NCBI GenBank assembly: GCA_022578605.1
Contig: MU394113.1
Location: 62,001-126,000 of the forward strand
DNA: 64,000 nucleotides
Direction of reading: 5' to 3'
DNA from: Camillea tinctor
Taxonomy: Eukaryota; Ascomycota; Sordariomycetes; Xylariales; Xylariaceae
Numbering within the stretch: the stretch's first letter is position 1; each line of letters starts with the position of its first letter. Made by a program: the position numbers and the translations under genes. Shown here one piece after another: positions 48,891 to 59,926 of the stretch. Under the pieces are notes generated by a model. That model did not search any database and was not told the DNA's origin. It worked only from the letters and a program-made list of their open reading frames with translations.

Positions 48891-49977
48891 ATGGAGAAAA
48901 GCGAGGAAACATGGCGTATTAGATTTGTCTCTTTAGGGATGATTGTTCTTGACGAGCTCCGGCTACCTAGCGGAGATATACTACGAGACAAAGTCGGGGG
49001 CTCTGGCGCGTACAGCACACTTGGAGCTCGTTTAGTGACAGGACCAATGGGATCTCACGAGATTGGATGCTTTGTCCTGGCTGGACATGACTTCCCACAG
49101 TATGTCACTGAGCTACTAAAAAGCTGGGACATCAGCCTCGAGATAGATGTCGACAACGATAGGCTCTCTACTAGGGGCTTGTTAGAATATCATGAGGAAA
49201 CATTCAACCGTATGTAATGTAAGCTTATTTTCTCCTTTTATTAGCTAATTACTTGCAGATAAGTCCTTTCGATATACTACGTCCCCTTTACAACCTATGC
49301 CGCGACATCTACCTACTTCTCTTTTGGTATCCGAGTCATTTCATATGCTGTTAGCTCCAGGGGACCTGCTCCCTTATATCGATGAACTACTGAAGATGAG
49401 AGAGCAGCAAAGAGTAGGGCAGCGTCCAGTAATCGTGTGGGAGCCCCTGCCTATCAAATGCCGTAAAGAGCACCTGGATATGCACGTGCGAGCCTGTGGC
49501 TCCGTGGATATATTTTCGCCTAACCACCTCGAGTTACTTGCGTTATTTGATGAGGCAACTGAACCATTTAATCGCGAGCTGATAGAGAACTGTGCAGCCA
49601 GGTTGCTAACACTACAGCCCACTCCGGCCCTAAACGCTATCGTTGTTCGTGCGGCAGAACATGGGTGCTTTTTAACTGACGGCGCTACGAAAAAGTGGTT
49701 TCCGCCCTTCCATTCTCATAATGATAGAGTGGTAGACGTGACAGGCGCGGGTAATACGTTCTTGGGCGCATTCACTACTATCTTCCAGCATACCAGAAAT
49801 CTGACTGAGTCAGCTATTCAAGCCACAGTAGCAGCAAGCTTTGCCGTTGAACAGATCAGCTTACCCACACGATCTATGGATAAGGAATCTGGGGAAATTT
49901 GGAACGGAGTAATGGTGTCGCAGAGGCTGGACGAATATCGCGATAAACTCCGTCGTATGGACAACCGTACCATATAG
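48891..49977 (+). CDS. PfkB-fold protein, MAK32-like
   Basis: Two exons, 48891-49209 and 49259-49977 (49-nt intron, TTGCAG acceptor), giving 345 aa. The N-terminal pattern RFVSLGMIVLDELRLP...DKVGGSGAYSTLGARLV is the PfkB/ribokinase GG region in the MAK32 style. DIFSPNHLEL matches the conserved SPNxxE element, and the second signature reads VVDVTGAGNTFLGAF (266-276). The canonical catalytic Asp of D-T-x-G-A-G-D is N272 here, a change I associate with MAK32-type fungal homologues. Family knowledge: yeast Mak32 is needed for stability of the L-A dsRNA killer system, with no established kinase substrate; fungal homologues are often found in accessory loci. The biochemical activity is therefore uncertain. 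Confidence 0.85.
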
Positions 49978-50758
49978 CTGCATGCATAGTATCTTGGTAT
50001 CATTGCTGTTTTAACCTCAGGGTCTCCGAACACTATTCCAGATCCTTCCCGACGATAAGGGGGCGAAGAATGGCTAGAAAACCTGTGTCAGCTGCCTGCA
50101 TATGTTTATCGAACAATAGCAGCGGCACTTCTCGTCGTTGGGCTATAACATTGATAATAGCTTAAGTGGAATCTTAAGCACCTATTACAAAATAAGCCGA
50201 AGCTCGAAGTTGTAGGTAATGGAGTGGTTCAAAACATTGGCACGTGGAAGGAAAGGGGGCTTTACGAGGCTAATCCTTTACACACTAGTTTGAGCACCTG
50301 AGTGAATAACAAGTCACCTGCAGACGTTTTTCAAGGGAGTTATCTCGATAAAGGTGATGAAGTTACGCAAGATCCAGGGTACTAAGACCCGGCAGAATGG
50401 ATAGGTGTGGGAACTCAGGACGTGATTCGCATGTTATATGACTGTATCACAGCCTTGGGTGATGGTGGCTAGTGTTCTCATTGGGTCAAGTCAGCCAACA
50501 TCTTTCTAACTTGACTTGGTAGGCAAATAGTGTGAGGCACACAAATGTATTAGGTATTTACTACAGATATGGGTATTGCCCTCCTATTACTCTCCCTCTC
50601 CCCGGAACTAAAATATTTTTTCTACATCACGATTTGTAGATTACTCGCGTCTACGACTATCGAACTGCCCTTAATATATATTTAACCCCCCTGAGTAGAT
50701 GTCTGAGAACATAAGCCTGCATGCTTTGACTTCGTAAATATTCGATGTCAGATACAAC
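49978..50758. other. Spacer and P450 promoter
   Basis: No gene. A TATATATTTAA sequence at about 50675-50685 lies about 75-85 bp before the P450 start and may be its TATA element. Confidence 0.5.
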
Positions 50759-52582
50759 ATGATTTACTTGTGGACTTACGTCGTCCTTGCAGGACTAAGT
50801 ATTTTGGTGTACCGGATAAAGAGTACTTGTATTGACTCTCAAGTAAGATCATTCGCTTGATACGCAGATGGAAATCCTAACGAGTATCAGGACTCGGGTA
50901 ACACACCGAAAACTAGAGGTCGATATAATCTACCTGTATCCGCTCATCGGTGGCCATTGGGCTTGGACCTGCTTTTACAGTCGCTGAAAGCAGCAAGGGA
51001 TTCCCGGTACATGGAATTTTGCTTGAATAATTTCAGGCATCTTGGACATACTTTCCAACAAGTTGTTGGGTGGAATGCGACTATCTTTACAATAGAACCA
51101 TCGAATCTTGAATACATACTATCCACAAACTGCAAAGGTGGGCCCATACTGCTCCCAACTGAGTAAGAGGTTCTATAACTCACTGAGATAAAAATAGACT
51201 GGGGAATAGGAATGCGTCGAACCGTATTCTTGCCCTTATTAGGCGATGGGCTATTTACTCAAGATGGGGATGAATGGAAGCATTCACGAGATGTGTTACG
51301 TCCGCAATTCTACTATCGCCATTACGAGGACCTCCATATATTTTATCCTCACGTAGAAAATTTGCTACATGCGATCGGAGATATTAAAGGGGTTGTCGAT
51401 CTAGAACCCCTGTTCTTCCGCCTAACTCTAGATGTCACCACACAGTTCTTGTTTGGAAAGTCTGTTCACAGCCAGAGAGCTAACTTAAGCGACCAGCCAA
51501 GCGAGTTTGAGGTTGCATTCGACCTTGCACAGAGTATTTCAATAAAGCGGCTCAAGTTCCAGAAATTGTACTGGCTCGTCGGCGGCGCGGAATTTCGCAG
51601 GGCCTGCAACACGATTCATCAGTTCACCGAGCGGATAATCATAGATAAGTATATCGATGACAATAAAGTTACGAATGATAAGTCTTCTTGTAAAAGGTCA
51701 TTTTTAGAAGCTGTCGCCGAAGACTACCCTGAAAAAAATGCGCTCAGAGGGCAAGCTACAAATGTACTAGTCGCGGGAAGGGACACAACTGCATGTCTAC
51801 TCTCATGGACAATGTAAGCATATAATTGAATATTCTCTAATAACTAATTCTTATGATTATAGATTTCATATTATACGACATAAGAGGGTCTTGGAAAGAC
51901 TTCAATCGGAGATACAAGCTCTAGATGAACTCGAAACCCCCTTGTCCCGGAGCAACCTTATCAAAATGAAATATCTGCAAAACGTAATCAAAGAAGGTCA
52001 GTCTATCAGAGGTATTAATGAGAATTGAGGACTGCTACTAATATAATGTATATAAGTTCTACGCCTACACCCCCCAGTCCCTTTGGTTAGTCGTACAGCA
52101 CTACGAGACACGGTCCTGCCCCTGGGCGGGGGTGCTGACCAAAGCTCGCCGATCTTCGTTCCTAAAGGGACTTCCGTACTCTATAGTGCCTATTCACTAC
52201 ACAGGCGCCCAGACTTATATGGAATGGATGCAGAGGTGTTCCGGCCGGAGAGATGGGAAGAGGAAGGGCTGCGGTCCTGCGAGGCAACGCACCGCGGATG
52301 GACGTATATGCCTTTCGGAGGAGGGCCCCGATCTTGTTTAGGAAGTATGATAATCCTGAAACGAGCGAAGACGATTTTTTATTTATTTATCTACTGACTT
52401 TATTCATAGTGGACTTTGCTCTTACCGAAACCGCGTACACCATAATTCGCATTCTTCAACGCTACCCGTCCCTGTGTCTACCCGAAGCAGAGAAGGTCCA
52501 GCTCAGTGGCCAGGAAGGACAGACGGCAACTATTGTTCTTAGACCTGCAGATGGGTGTAAGGTGTGCATTCCCCAGGACTAG
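50759..52582 (+). CDS. Cytochrome P450, CYP52-like
   Basis: Six exons: 50759-50842, 50891-51137, 51198-51813, 51863-51996, 52057-52344 and 52410-52582, giving 513 aa. Exon 1 encodes the membrane anchor (IYLWTYVVLAGLSILVY); intron 1 is 48 nt with branch TCCTAAC, and a closer AG would leave only 25 nt. The usual P450 landmarks are intact: LLGDGLFTQDGDEWKHSR, the I-helix AGRDTT (303-308), E360-V-L-R363 of the ExxR pair (made across intron 4), FRPERWEE and the heme loop FGGGPRSCLG with C454. Family knowledge: AGRDTTA and FGGGPRxCLG are hallmarks of CYP52/CYP539-type enzymes, which omega-hydroxylate alkanes and fatty acids at the ER. Here it may instead be a cluster tailoring enzyme. Codon third positions are much more AT-rich than in the left half of the window. 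Confidence 0.92.
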
Positions 52583-52962
52583 TTACCTCAGAGGCGTTAT
52601 TCGAGTGTTATTTAGTCAATGGGTATCAAGTCATATATGGGGTTTCTCGATCTCACTGCTAAATCCCAGTTCAGTGTTAATGCATACAATCCTATCGGAT
52701 GACGCATGGATTCTAAAGAATGAACACACTTCTTTACTGGGGATATTATCGGATTAAGAGGGATTAATAATTAAAATGAATTACGATTTTCACATGTTAT
52801 TAGAGAGTCATGCTTATAGGTATTGGGCCATATATTGATAGTAATAAACACGAATGTCTCCATATCAATGACACAAAAACAGCGAGACTCAAAAACAAAC
52901 ATGCAAGCGTAGCCCTTCTCAGAAATCAATTGATATCATATCTCATCCCCCGGAATTCAAAA
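52583..52962. other. Convergent spacer between the P450 and the Cys/His repeat ORF
   Basis: AT-rich 3' flanks of both genes. The minus-strand repeat pattern does not continue into it, and no other signal is seen. Confidence 0.5.
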
Positions 52963-53373
52963 TTAAAAAATGAAGTATTTAGTGACATGAGAATGAACAC
53001 ATGGGCAATAATGATCAATGTTCTTAGCGACCTGATGGTGGCAAGTGCACCAATGATCCGTTTGTATTCTCGGAATGAAAGTTTTGGGGCACCAATGGTC
53101 GGACAAGCCTTCTAGACTGTGTCCGCAGTAGCAGCCGACGTCTAATGTTCCAGACTTGGGGTCGATGCAATGGGATGGGCCTGTGGGAATTGGTCGATGT
53201 GGCGAAAAAGGTTGAAGAGAAGAAACGGGCGGAGATATTTGTAGTTCGCCCTTCGTTTGTTGCCGATAGGGGCTTTGAAGTGGAATAGGGGATGGGCTGG
53301 GAGATGATTTATGGCTGACAGTATCAGATTCATCGGTAGGTTTCGATATGTGGCTATTGGATGGGGATGACAT
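52963..53373 (-). CDS. Small Cys/His-rich protein with four 14-residue D-H-W-C-x-C repeats
   Basis: Single frame of 136 aa. Residues 1-68 are Ser/Pro-rich and hydrophilic. Residues 77-132 are four consecutive 14-residue units: starts LDVGCYCGH (77), SDHWCPKTF (91), TDHWCTCHH (105) and IDHYCPCVH (119). Asp at unit position 2 and Cys at position 5 are kept in all four, His-Trp/Tyr at 3-4 in three, and Cys at 7 in three. Codons differ between units (GAC/GAT, TGG/TAT, TGC/TGT), so the pattern is kept at protein level. This suggests a metal-binding or redox role, which is inference; I recognise no family. No signal peptide is seen. It lies tail-to-tail with the P450. Chance origin is unlikely given the exact 14-residue period, but expression is unproven. 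Confidence 0.55.
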   Translation of the reverse strand: MSSPSNSHISKPTDESDTVSHKSSPSPSPIPLQSPYRQQTKGELQISPPVSSLQPFSPHRPIPTGPSHCIDPKSGTLDVGCYCGHSLEGLSDHWCPKTFIPRIQTDHWCTCHHQVAKNIDHYCPCVHSHVTKYFIF

Positions 53374-54404
53374 GATGAATGCTCACGAATTTGATACGTG
53401 TATTCCTGAAGATGGTACTTGCTATGAGTTGGGACTTTGAATTTAGATGACGAGGAAAGGAGAGCTCATGTATGGCATATTTATATCACAATACTACTTA
53501 GTTAATAAATGAACCCCTAGGTTAATGAGTAACACCAACTTCTCTAATCACATAGTATCTAAAGTTAGGCGAGACCCTTCTCTTTGTTTCTCTTTTCCCT
53601 CTAGAAACAAGCCACTGATACAATACCTTTGACAGGATGCATGGACGAGACGTAAACAAAAAAGCTGATAGCTCTAGCGTTTCAGAAAACCTAACTCAAA
53701 AGATATAGGTGCAAATTGGGTCTGCTTGATTGCGAGAGATAACCATATATCAGCCATTGGCTTTATTCTGTTTGATCATACACCGCCATGAAACTGGGCT
53801 CTTGTGGTGTCAAGTGACTGAATAGTATTTATGGATAATGATCGTTTCTATCTCTTTTGGACTTTCCGAATATTCTGTGTGTAGCAGTATGTTGCTATAG
53901 ATTATAATCAGAATCCTGTTATTCTATTCTATCTTAAGATCGTGGGAATTAAGTATCTCGAGATACGTGTTTTGATGCTTGTAGGAAGAGCATTCCGTTG
54001 ACTTGACGACCGGATCGTATAGCCTATTTACTCCCCCCCTCTAACACACACACCTCATTATGTGTTGCAGTGCTATATATATGAGCTAATTATCAAAGGA
54101 CAATTAGCATATGCTTTTGTCCATGACATTATGTTAGTTTGCTTAAGTTATTTTGCAGAAACATCATCTAATACGAATGACCTGGCACAAGGGAGGGATC
54201 TCTTGCCATCTAAAAAATATTTATAGGCTTGTACCTGGTAGCCTCTATAGGTTGGGTCAAGAGTCTTGTAGTCCTTCATGGTTACCTGGATGTGCAGCCT
54301 GCCATACCATAGTTCATGAGGGGAGCTGACGAGGTGTTTACTTTAGTAGTCTTTTATAAATTGACTAATTGTTCTTTGTCTCACATTCTTTATGTGACTG
54401 TTAT
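53374..54404. other. Spacer between two uncharacterised genes
   Basis: AT-rich, divergent promoter space for the Cys/His repeat ORF and the membrane-anchored protein. Nothing else is seen. Confidence 0.5.
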
Positions 54405-55300
54405 ATGGAAACGTCCGCTTTCAACAAAGAGCAGAACGGTCCGCTGATACGGGTATCATCAAAGACATCGTCATTCCTACCCTTCCAACTCCAACACAAG
54501 ACGTATTATGGTTCCTCTCTATGTTTATTCGCCTCAAAACAACATTGGCTTCCTAACTTGGACTTCACGATAACTCTCACCAGCGATGGTGCCCGCACCA
54601 TATCGAACTGTGCACATAGGATATTACCAACCGTAGCACTTCGCGCTCTGATTTACGTATTAGGCATGCCCGAGACATGGCAGCCCTACGACTACATCCC
54701 ACCGCCGACGCGTCAGGAGATCATCGACTCTTGTCCGGGATTCGGCGCATCACCCACCCAGGTCCGTGACTGGCTCTGGACGTATCTCTTATACCGGGGT
54801 CTTAATACCGACAATGCCGGTGGCTTCTTCTGGCGCGGCACCGAGCTGCACCAGGCGACTATTGAGACCCTGGTCGCGGCATTCAAAAATCACTGCAGGG
54901 TTAAGGATTGGGAGGCGGATATACTGGCAAACGACGTCTTCACCATTATTGAGGTGAGTTCTACGCTAAAAAACGCGACGATGAATGGAGGAAAGGGGAG
55001 GGGTGCTCCTATAAAAAGACCCCGGAAGGTAGTGACCATTACGTCAATAATAGGACAGACGCGCTGACGTGCTATGATCAGAACTCCATACCACCGCCTC
55101 ATCGGACGCTGTTTCAGAGATACGTCGAGTCGTTATTCGGAAGCGAATTTTATAGCAAACTGGCACGAAGGCACAAGCCAGTCCTTGGCTTTTTCGAATA
55201 CGTTAATTGTATTTTTTGTTGGATCGGGCTGCTGATTGTACATATTGGTCTCGGGTTTATTTTTGCGGTCATAGTTCGCTTTTTATTTAGTACCTCTTGA
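54405..55300 (+). CDS. Uncharacterised protein with a C-terminal membrane anchor
   Basis: Two exons, 54405-54953 and 55082-55300, giving 255 aa. The 128-nt intron has a GTGAGT donor, a GCTGAC branch and a GATCAG acceptor, and the join is in phase. Residues ~60-185 form a compact-looking soluble region (ALRALIYVLGMPETWQPYD, SPTQVRDWLWTYLLYRGLN, GGFFWRGTELHQATIETL). The last ~40 residues are hydrophobic (EYVNCIFCWIGLLIVHIGLGF, then FAVIVRFLF), consistent with one or two membrane helices at the C-terminus. No catalytic motif is recognisable. Upstream and downstream are a Cys/His repeat protein and a dienelactone hydrolase, all within the enzyme-rich region. A longer version starting upstream would need a non-ATG codon. 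Confidence 0.6.
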
Positions 55301-55923
55301 AGAAGATAGAAAATTTGATGCTACGAGTCTTGGGCACAGGCTGAGGCCATTTCAGGAGCATTCTGATATGTATGTAAATATAACAGGCTTCTGACTTTCC
55401 AACTCTATCTATTTCTCAGGTCCATATCCTAATTCACGGGTGCGCGACGGAGATATATTGTTATTTCCATCGTTTCCTGCGCAACTAAACATGAAATGCA
55501 ACCTCAATTCAGCATGACGTTATTTAGTAATACTTAACCATCGCATGAAGAGCAGGGCTCTTTAAATCCGTGTATTATTAATGTTCATGTTAGCCAAGGA
55601 TTCCATCTTGGTTATGGCGAGAAAACAGGCATTAGCCTAACCGGCCCAGATGTACTGTAAAAATCGTTGACTTTCCTATTGTGGCCGAAAACCCCCGTCT
55701 CCGGATGTCGAGTCGTTGAGTTTATTGGCGCGAATGATGGGAAATCATTCTTGGCAGATGCTACTAGGTAGTTATCCCTGGAACCCAACCACTCTGATGT
55801 ACCCTAAGATGTGGTGGACGGCCGAGCGTTCCAGGACATATAAGTAAGGCCGTGTCCAGATGTCTTGCCAATCTGTAGATTTCTCCATTCCAAGACCGCA
55901 TTACCTCACTAATTACCCCTCCA
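55301..55923. other. Spacer and dienelactone hydrolase promoter
   Basis: No gene. ATATAAG at about 55838-55844, some 80 bp before the start at 55924, could act as a TATA element. Confidence 0.5.
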
Positions 55924-56886
55924 ATGCTCAAGCACAGCTTCGTATTCGCCCTTTGGGCCTTCGGTTTCGGCATCGAACGGGGTTCGTGCCGTACGGGGTG
56001 TCCGGTTGCTGATGTTTCAATCATAGCTCATGAAGGGGATCCCGTCGGAAGGGAGGAGGTTTACAACGGAGGTACGCGTCGGGCCTGACTCGCGAGAAAG
56101 CTAAAATACTAACTATAGAGTTTAGTTAACTTGTACATCACGGGAGAGCCATCTGACACTGCCGTCCTGTACTTGACAGATGTGTTTGGCATTCAGCTAC
56201 TAGAAAACAAGCTGTTCGTTCCATTGGAGACATGTTACATTACCGCAGAATAAGATGGTCTAACACGTATCCTAGGCTAGCTGATAGCTTCGGTCGCGCC
56301 GGCTACCTGACAGTGGCGCCAGATATGTTCAACGGAACCCCAGCACCTGGTGATATCAATGGCGTGCCGAACTTCAACCTGACAGAGTTCCTCACTAATC
56401 ACCGCCCTGAGGTCACGGATCCTATTCTCGCGACAGCAGTCGACTATCTGCGCAACACGGCGGGGGTGTCAAAAGTCGTCACTACTGGCTATTGCTTTGG
56501 TGGTCGCTATGCGTTCCGTATGCTTGCCGAGGGCAATGGCGTTGAAGTCGGGTTTGCCGCGCATCCAAGCCTTCTCGAGGATGATGAGATCAATGCTATT
56601 ACCGGCCCATTTAGTGTGGCCGCTGCAGGTACGTAGGATCGCGATGTTACTTGACGAAAACGGACTGCCTGACTTGAACTTAGATGCGGATGACATGATG
56701 CCGCCCGAACGACGGGCTCAGATCGAATCTTTACTTCTGGCTACAGGGCGCGAATACTCGCTTTCCTTGTATGGCGGGACAGCTCATGGGTTTGGTGTGC
56801 GAGCAAATGTGTCGGATCCAAAGCAGAAGTTTGGCAAGGAAGAGGCGTTCTTCCAAGCTGTGAGGTGGTTTGATACGTGGGCATAG
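55924..56886 (+). CDS. Dienelactone hydrolase family protein with predicted signal peptide
   Basis: Four exons, 55924-56071, 56126-56213, 56276-56628 and 56684-56886, giving 263 aa. The start MLKHSFVFALWAFGFGIERG reads as a signal peptide. Family segments follow: VLYLTDVFGIQL, LADSFGRAGYLTVAPDMFNG, the nucleophile elbow GYCFGG with C152, and AHGFGVR with H231. The expected acid is in the D197-x-D199-D region after intron 3. DPKQKFGKEEAFFQAVRWF closes the fold. Intron 2 uses a weak GTTCGT donor, but the splice restores KLLADSFGRAGY exactly. Family knowledge: DLH enzymes hydrolyse dienelactones in aromatic breakdown or act on other esters and lactones. Most are intracellular, so secretion would be unusual. 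It may act on a lactone or ester product of the neighbouring oxygenases. Confidence 0.88.
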
Positions 56887-58140
56887 ATAGACCACAGAAC
56901 TGAGATACGACATAGACTCTGATGACTATAGGTATAGCTAGTTGATGATAATAAGAATTGAGTCCATTACGAAGGTATTCACCTTAGTAAACCGTAACGA
57001 TGTCATTCGAGTATATGATGTTTTAAGTGTTCAAATTCGAAATAAGGGAGATTTTCTGTCATGGGGTTTTAAGGGTGCTGGATGGTAGCGGTAGAGTTCA
57101 ATAAGAAATCGCAGCGCTTCTAGGCCGATCAATTTCATTGTAATGTCCCCCTAGGATGAATCGTATATGAAATGGGTTTACAGAACATGCCCTAGTCTGT
57201 TGAAACACCGAATCTCTCGTTATAAAAAAGTGCACGAGGCTCGCTAGAACCCCGTGGAGAAAACCGGGAATAAAAATTGAACTGGACTCTCACGGTCTAC
57301 CCGCGGCGAAGCTGGCGAGGATGTCGCTGGGATGTGGATGTGATAGAACACCGTGCATCAGGTCCATGTACGGTTACGTTTTTGCAGTAGTGGGACAGGT
57401 TAACCACACAGTGGGTGAGTACACTAACATCGCCTAAGATTATATCAATCATTAAACTAACAGCGGCAAGATTATTCTGAATAGTTATGTAAACTACCAT
57501 GTAGTTGACAAGGCTATACCTAAATACCTACCTAGGATGTCATTGATGTAAGTGATGTGTAGTTTTCCGGGATACTATAAACTCCTATAGGCAGCTATAG
57601 CCTTTAGGTTAGGTATATCAGTCGAATAGCAGCTTGGGGGCATATGCCGTCTTGGCGCAACTCGGCTTTAGACGAGATAACTAGTATCTACGTCGTATGT
57701 TGTGTCTAATACCCCTCACGAGATTTAGACAGAGAATAGATGATATCCATTAAGTGAGATAATCCCCCTAAATTACGTAGTGTAAGAACATTGAAGGTGG
57801 GAGCTCATATGCCCAGGAATCCAGAGAGATAAGAGAGTGGGGTAGGCGGCAGCGAGGCCTCAAGCAACTGACATGCCGATACTCCATAATGGGTCAGTTG
57901 GGGTCATCCACTTTAGACTAGAGGATCATAGATGTTGCTGTTTCCAGTTGACAGCGGATACGACACCGGGTATAGAGTCAGATAGGTAGAGTGAAGGATA
58001 CATAATCCAACGGGCACTAGTAATTATAGTTCCAGAACACCTCTAATAACCCATAAGACACAAATCATTGACTCGGAAGTTCTCAAGCAGCACTAACAAT
58101 AACACCAACATCCACATTAACATTAACACCAACAATAAAC
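56887..58140. other. 1.25-kb spacer
   Basis: No gene. A TACCTACCTAGG motif lies at about 57526-57536. A short AACA-rich stretch at 58085-58140 forms the leader of the 2OG oxygenase. Confidence 0.55.
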
Positions 58141-59329
58141 ATGCCGGACTTGAAGATACCCATCATCGATTTCTCCGGTTAGTACAGCTTCCCTACAAAA
58201 GCTGGCCATGCAAGCTGACGAGTAGCCTCCAGAGTTTTACTCGGATAATGAAGCTTCCCGGAATAGAGTCGTAGATCAGGTTCGGGAGAATTGTCTTTAT
58301 AATGGATTTTTTCAGATTACGGGTCACTCAATACCCCTTGATCAGCAGAAGAAGGTGATGGATTCGGCCAAATCCTTCTTTGCTCTTCCACAGGAAGAGA
58401 AAGATCTCGTCTCCAAAGATAACACTACTTGGAATCGGGGATATGAGCAACTGAGATCCCAGATTCTTGAGGAAGGCACCCAGCCAGAACTCAAGGAGGG
58501 TTTCTACATCGGAGCTGACATTCCCAAGACTCACCCTTACTTTGTCAACAAGAAGCTGAACAGTGGACCGAATCAGTGGCCTAGCGGCCTTGCAGATGTT
58601 GAGGGTTTCAAGGCCTCGACCATGGCTTACTACAACTCAGCTCTTAGCCTTGCATCAGATCTCATGCGTGCACTCGCCTTGTCTCTTGACCTTGACGAAA
58701 ACTACTTCAAGGAATTTTTAGATGGTACCGTAGCGACAATGAGGCTTCTCCACTATCCTACCCAACCTAAGGATGCGGATGAGAAACTGACCCGTGGTAT
58801 CGGGGCGCATACCGACTTTGGTGCTATCACCATGCTGTTGCAGGATGATGTTGACGGTTTGCAAGTATGGGACCAAAGAAACCAGACGTGGATTGATGTA
58901 AGTTCCGGCACTTCCCCCTCCTCACTTGAATCTATTACTACAAGTATACCCATAGCAACGCGAACTTACATTTTACAACTACAGGTCGAGCCAACCCCTG
59001 GTGCTCTCGTAGTGAATCTAGGTAACCTAATGGCGCGGTGGACCAATAACAAATACAAGAGCAATGTGCATCGTGTTATCAACAAATCAGGCAAAGAGCG
59101 GTATTCCATACCCATGTTCATCTCAGGAAACCCAGACTACTTGGTAAAGTGCATTCCGACATGCCAGTCAGCCGAGAACCCAGCCAAGTATGAGCCCATC
59201 ACTGTTGAGCAAGCTGTTTCGTCTTCGTATGCGGAGTCGTATGGTCGGGCACAGTTGTATAAGCAAGGCATGGGGAAAGCGATGGATGCGAAGGCAAATA
59301 CTCGGCCCACGCAAGTCGCAGTCGCCTAG
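58141..59329 (+). CDS. 2-oxoglutarate/Fe(II)-dependent oxygenase (isopenicillin-N-synthase-like)
   Basis: Three exons, 58141-58177, 58233-58897 and 58985-59329, giving 348 aa. The start MPDLKIPIIDFS is the usual DIOX_N entry, and the family domain NGFFQITGHSIP continues it. Iron ligands are H205 and D207 (AHTDFGAITML) and H263 (SNVHRVIN). R273 and S275 (ERYSIPMF) bind 2-oxoglutarate. The second intron is 87 nt, a multiple of three with no stop, so an unspliced reading would add 29 Ser/Thr-rich residues between WID and VEPTPGALVVNLG; the spliced form matches the family. Role: cytosolic hydroxylation, desaturation or ring formation. In fungi such enzymes often tailor secondary metabolites or catabolise flavonoid- or gibberellin-like compounds. 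The substrate is unknown. Confidence 0.92.
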
Positions 59330-59926
59330 GTTCTAGTTGCTACCAGTCGACCTGGTTACTATATTGATATAAACGAAACGAAATCAAAATGGTGGTTCAA
59401 AACCAGTTTGCTCCTACCCATACCATTCATTTATGTATACAAGCGGAATAGCCTTTATGTATTACCAAATTCAGTGCTCATTTAGAAGTAGTGCAATATA
59501 ACACATATGAACTATTGGTGAGATAGAATCTCGGATTGCATGTGTTCACTAAGCTTTAGAGGCGAAGATACTTTATCTAACGCAGCTCAAGTTATTGGGC
59601 AAGAGCTTAGATAGGTCTATGTAAATACCCCACGTGCCTCAGGTTCAATGGCTTCAAGTCTTCTCTGGACTACTTCTGCTTGAAATTGCTTTTAAACAAT
59701 CCAGATAAGTTTTATTATTACCATCCATAATAGTTCTGCATACACACGAGTTATTTAATCTAGGTACAGCTCGCTTCATTCAACTTCACGAAATATAGGC
59801 CCTATAGGTACTTAGTCTATAGCAGTAATAAGTGACAATGAGGTTGAATGAATAGTCTCGATATATATAATACACAGGTAGGTAGGTGCTCCAATTACAC
59901 CTTAAAATCTAACAACTCGCGTAATA
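59330..59926. other. Convergent spacer
   Basis: 3' flanks of the 2OG oxygenase and the short-chain dehydrogenase. No coding signal. Confidence 0.55.

Noticed and set aside
50843..50867. 25-nt intron in the P450 ending at the first AG
   Set aside because: Too short for splicing and out of phase; the 48-nt version with a CTAAC branch joins in frame.
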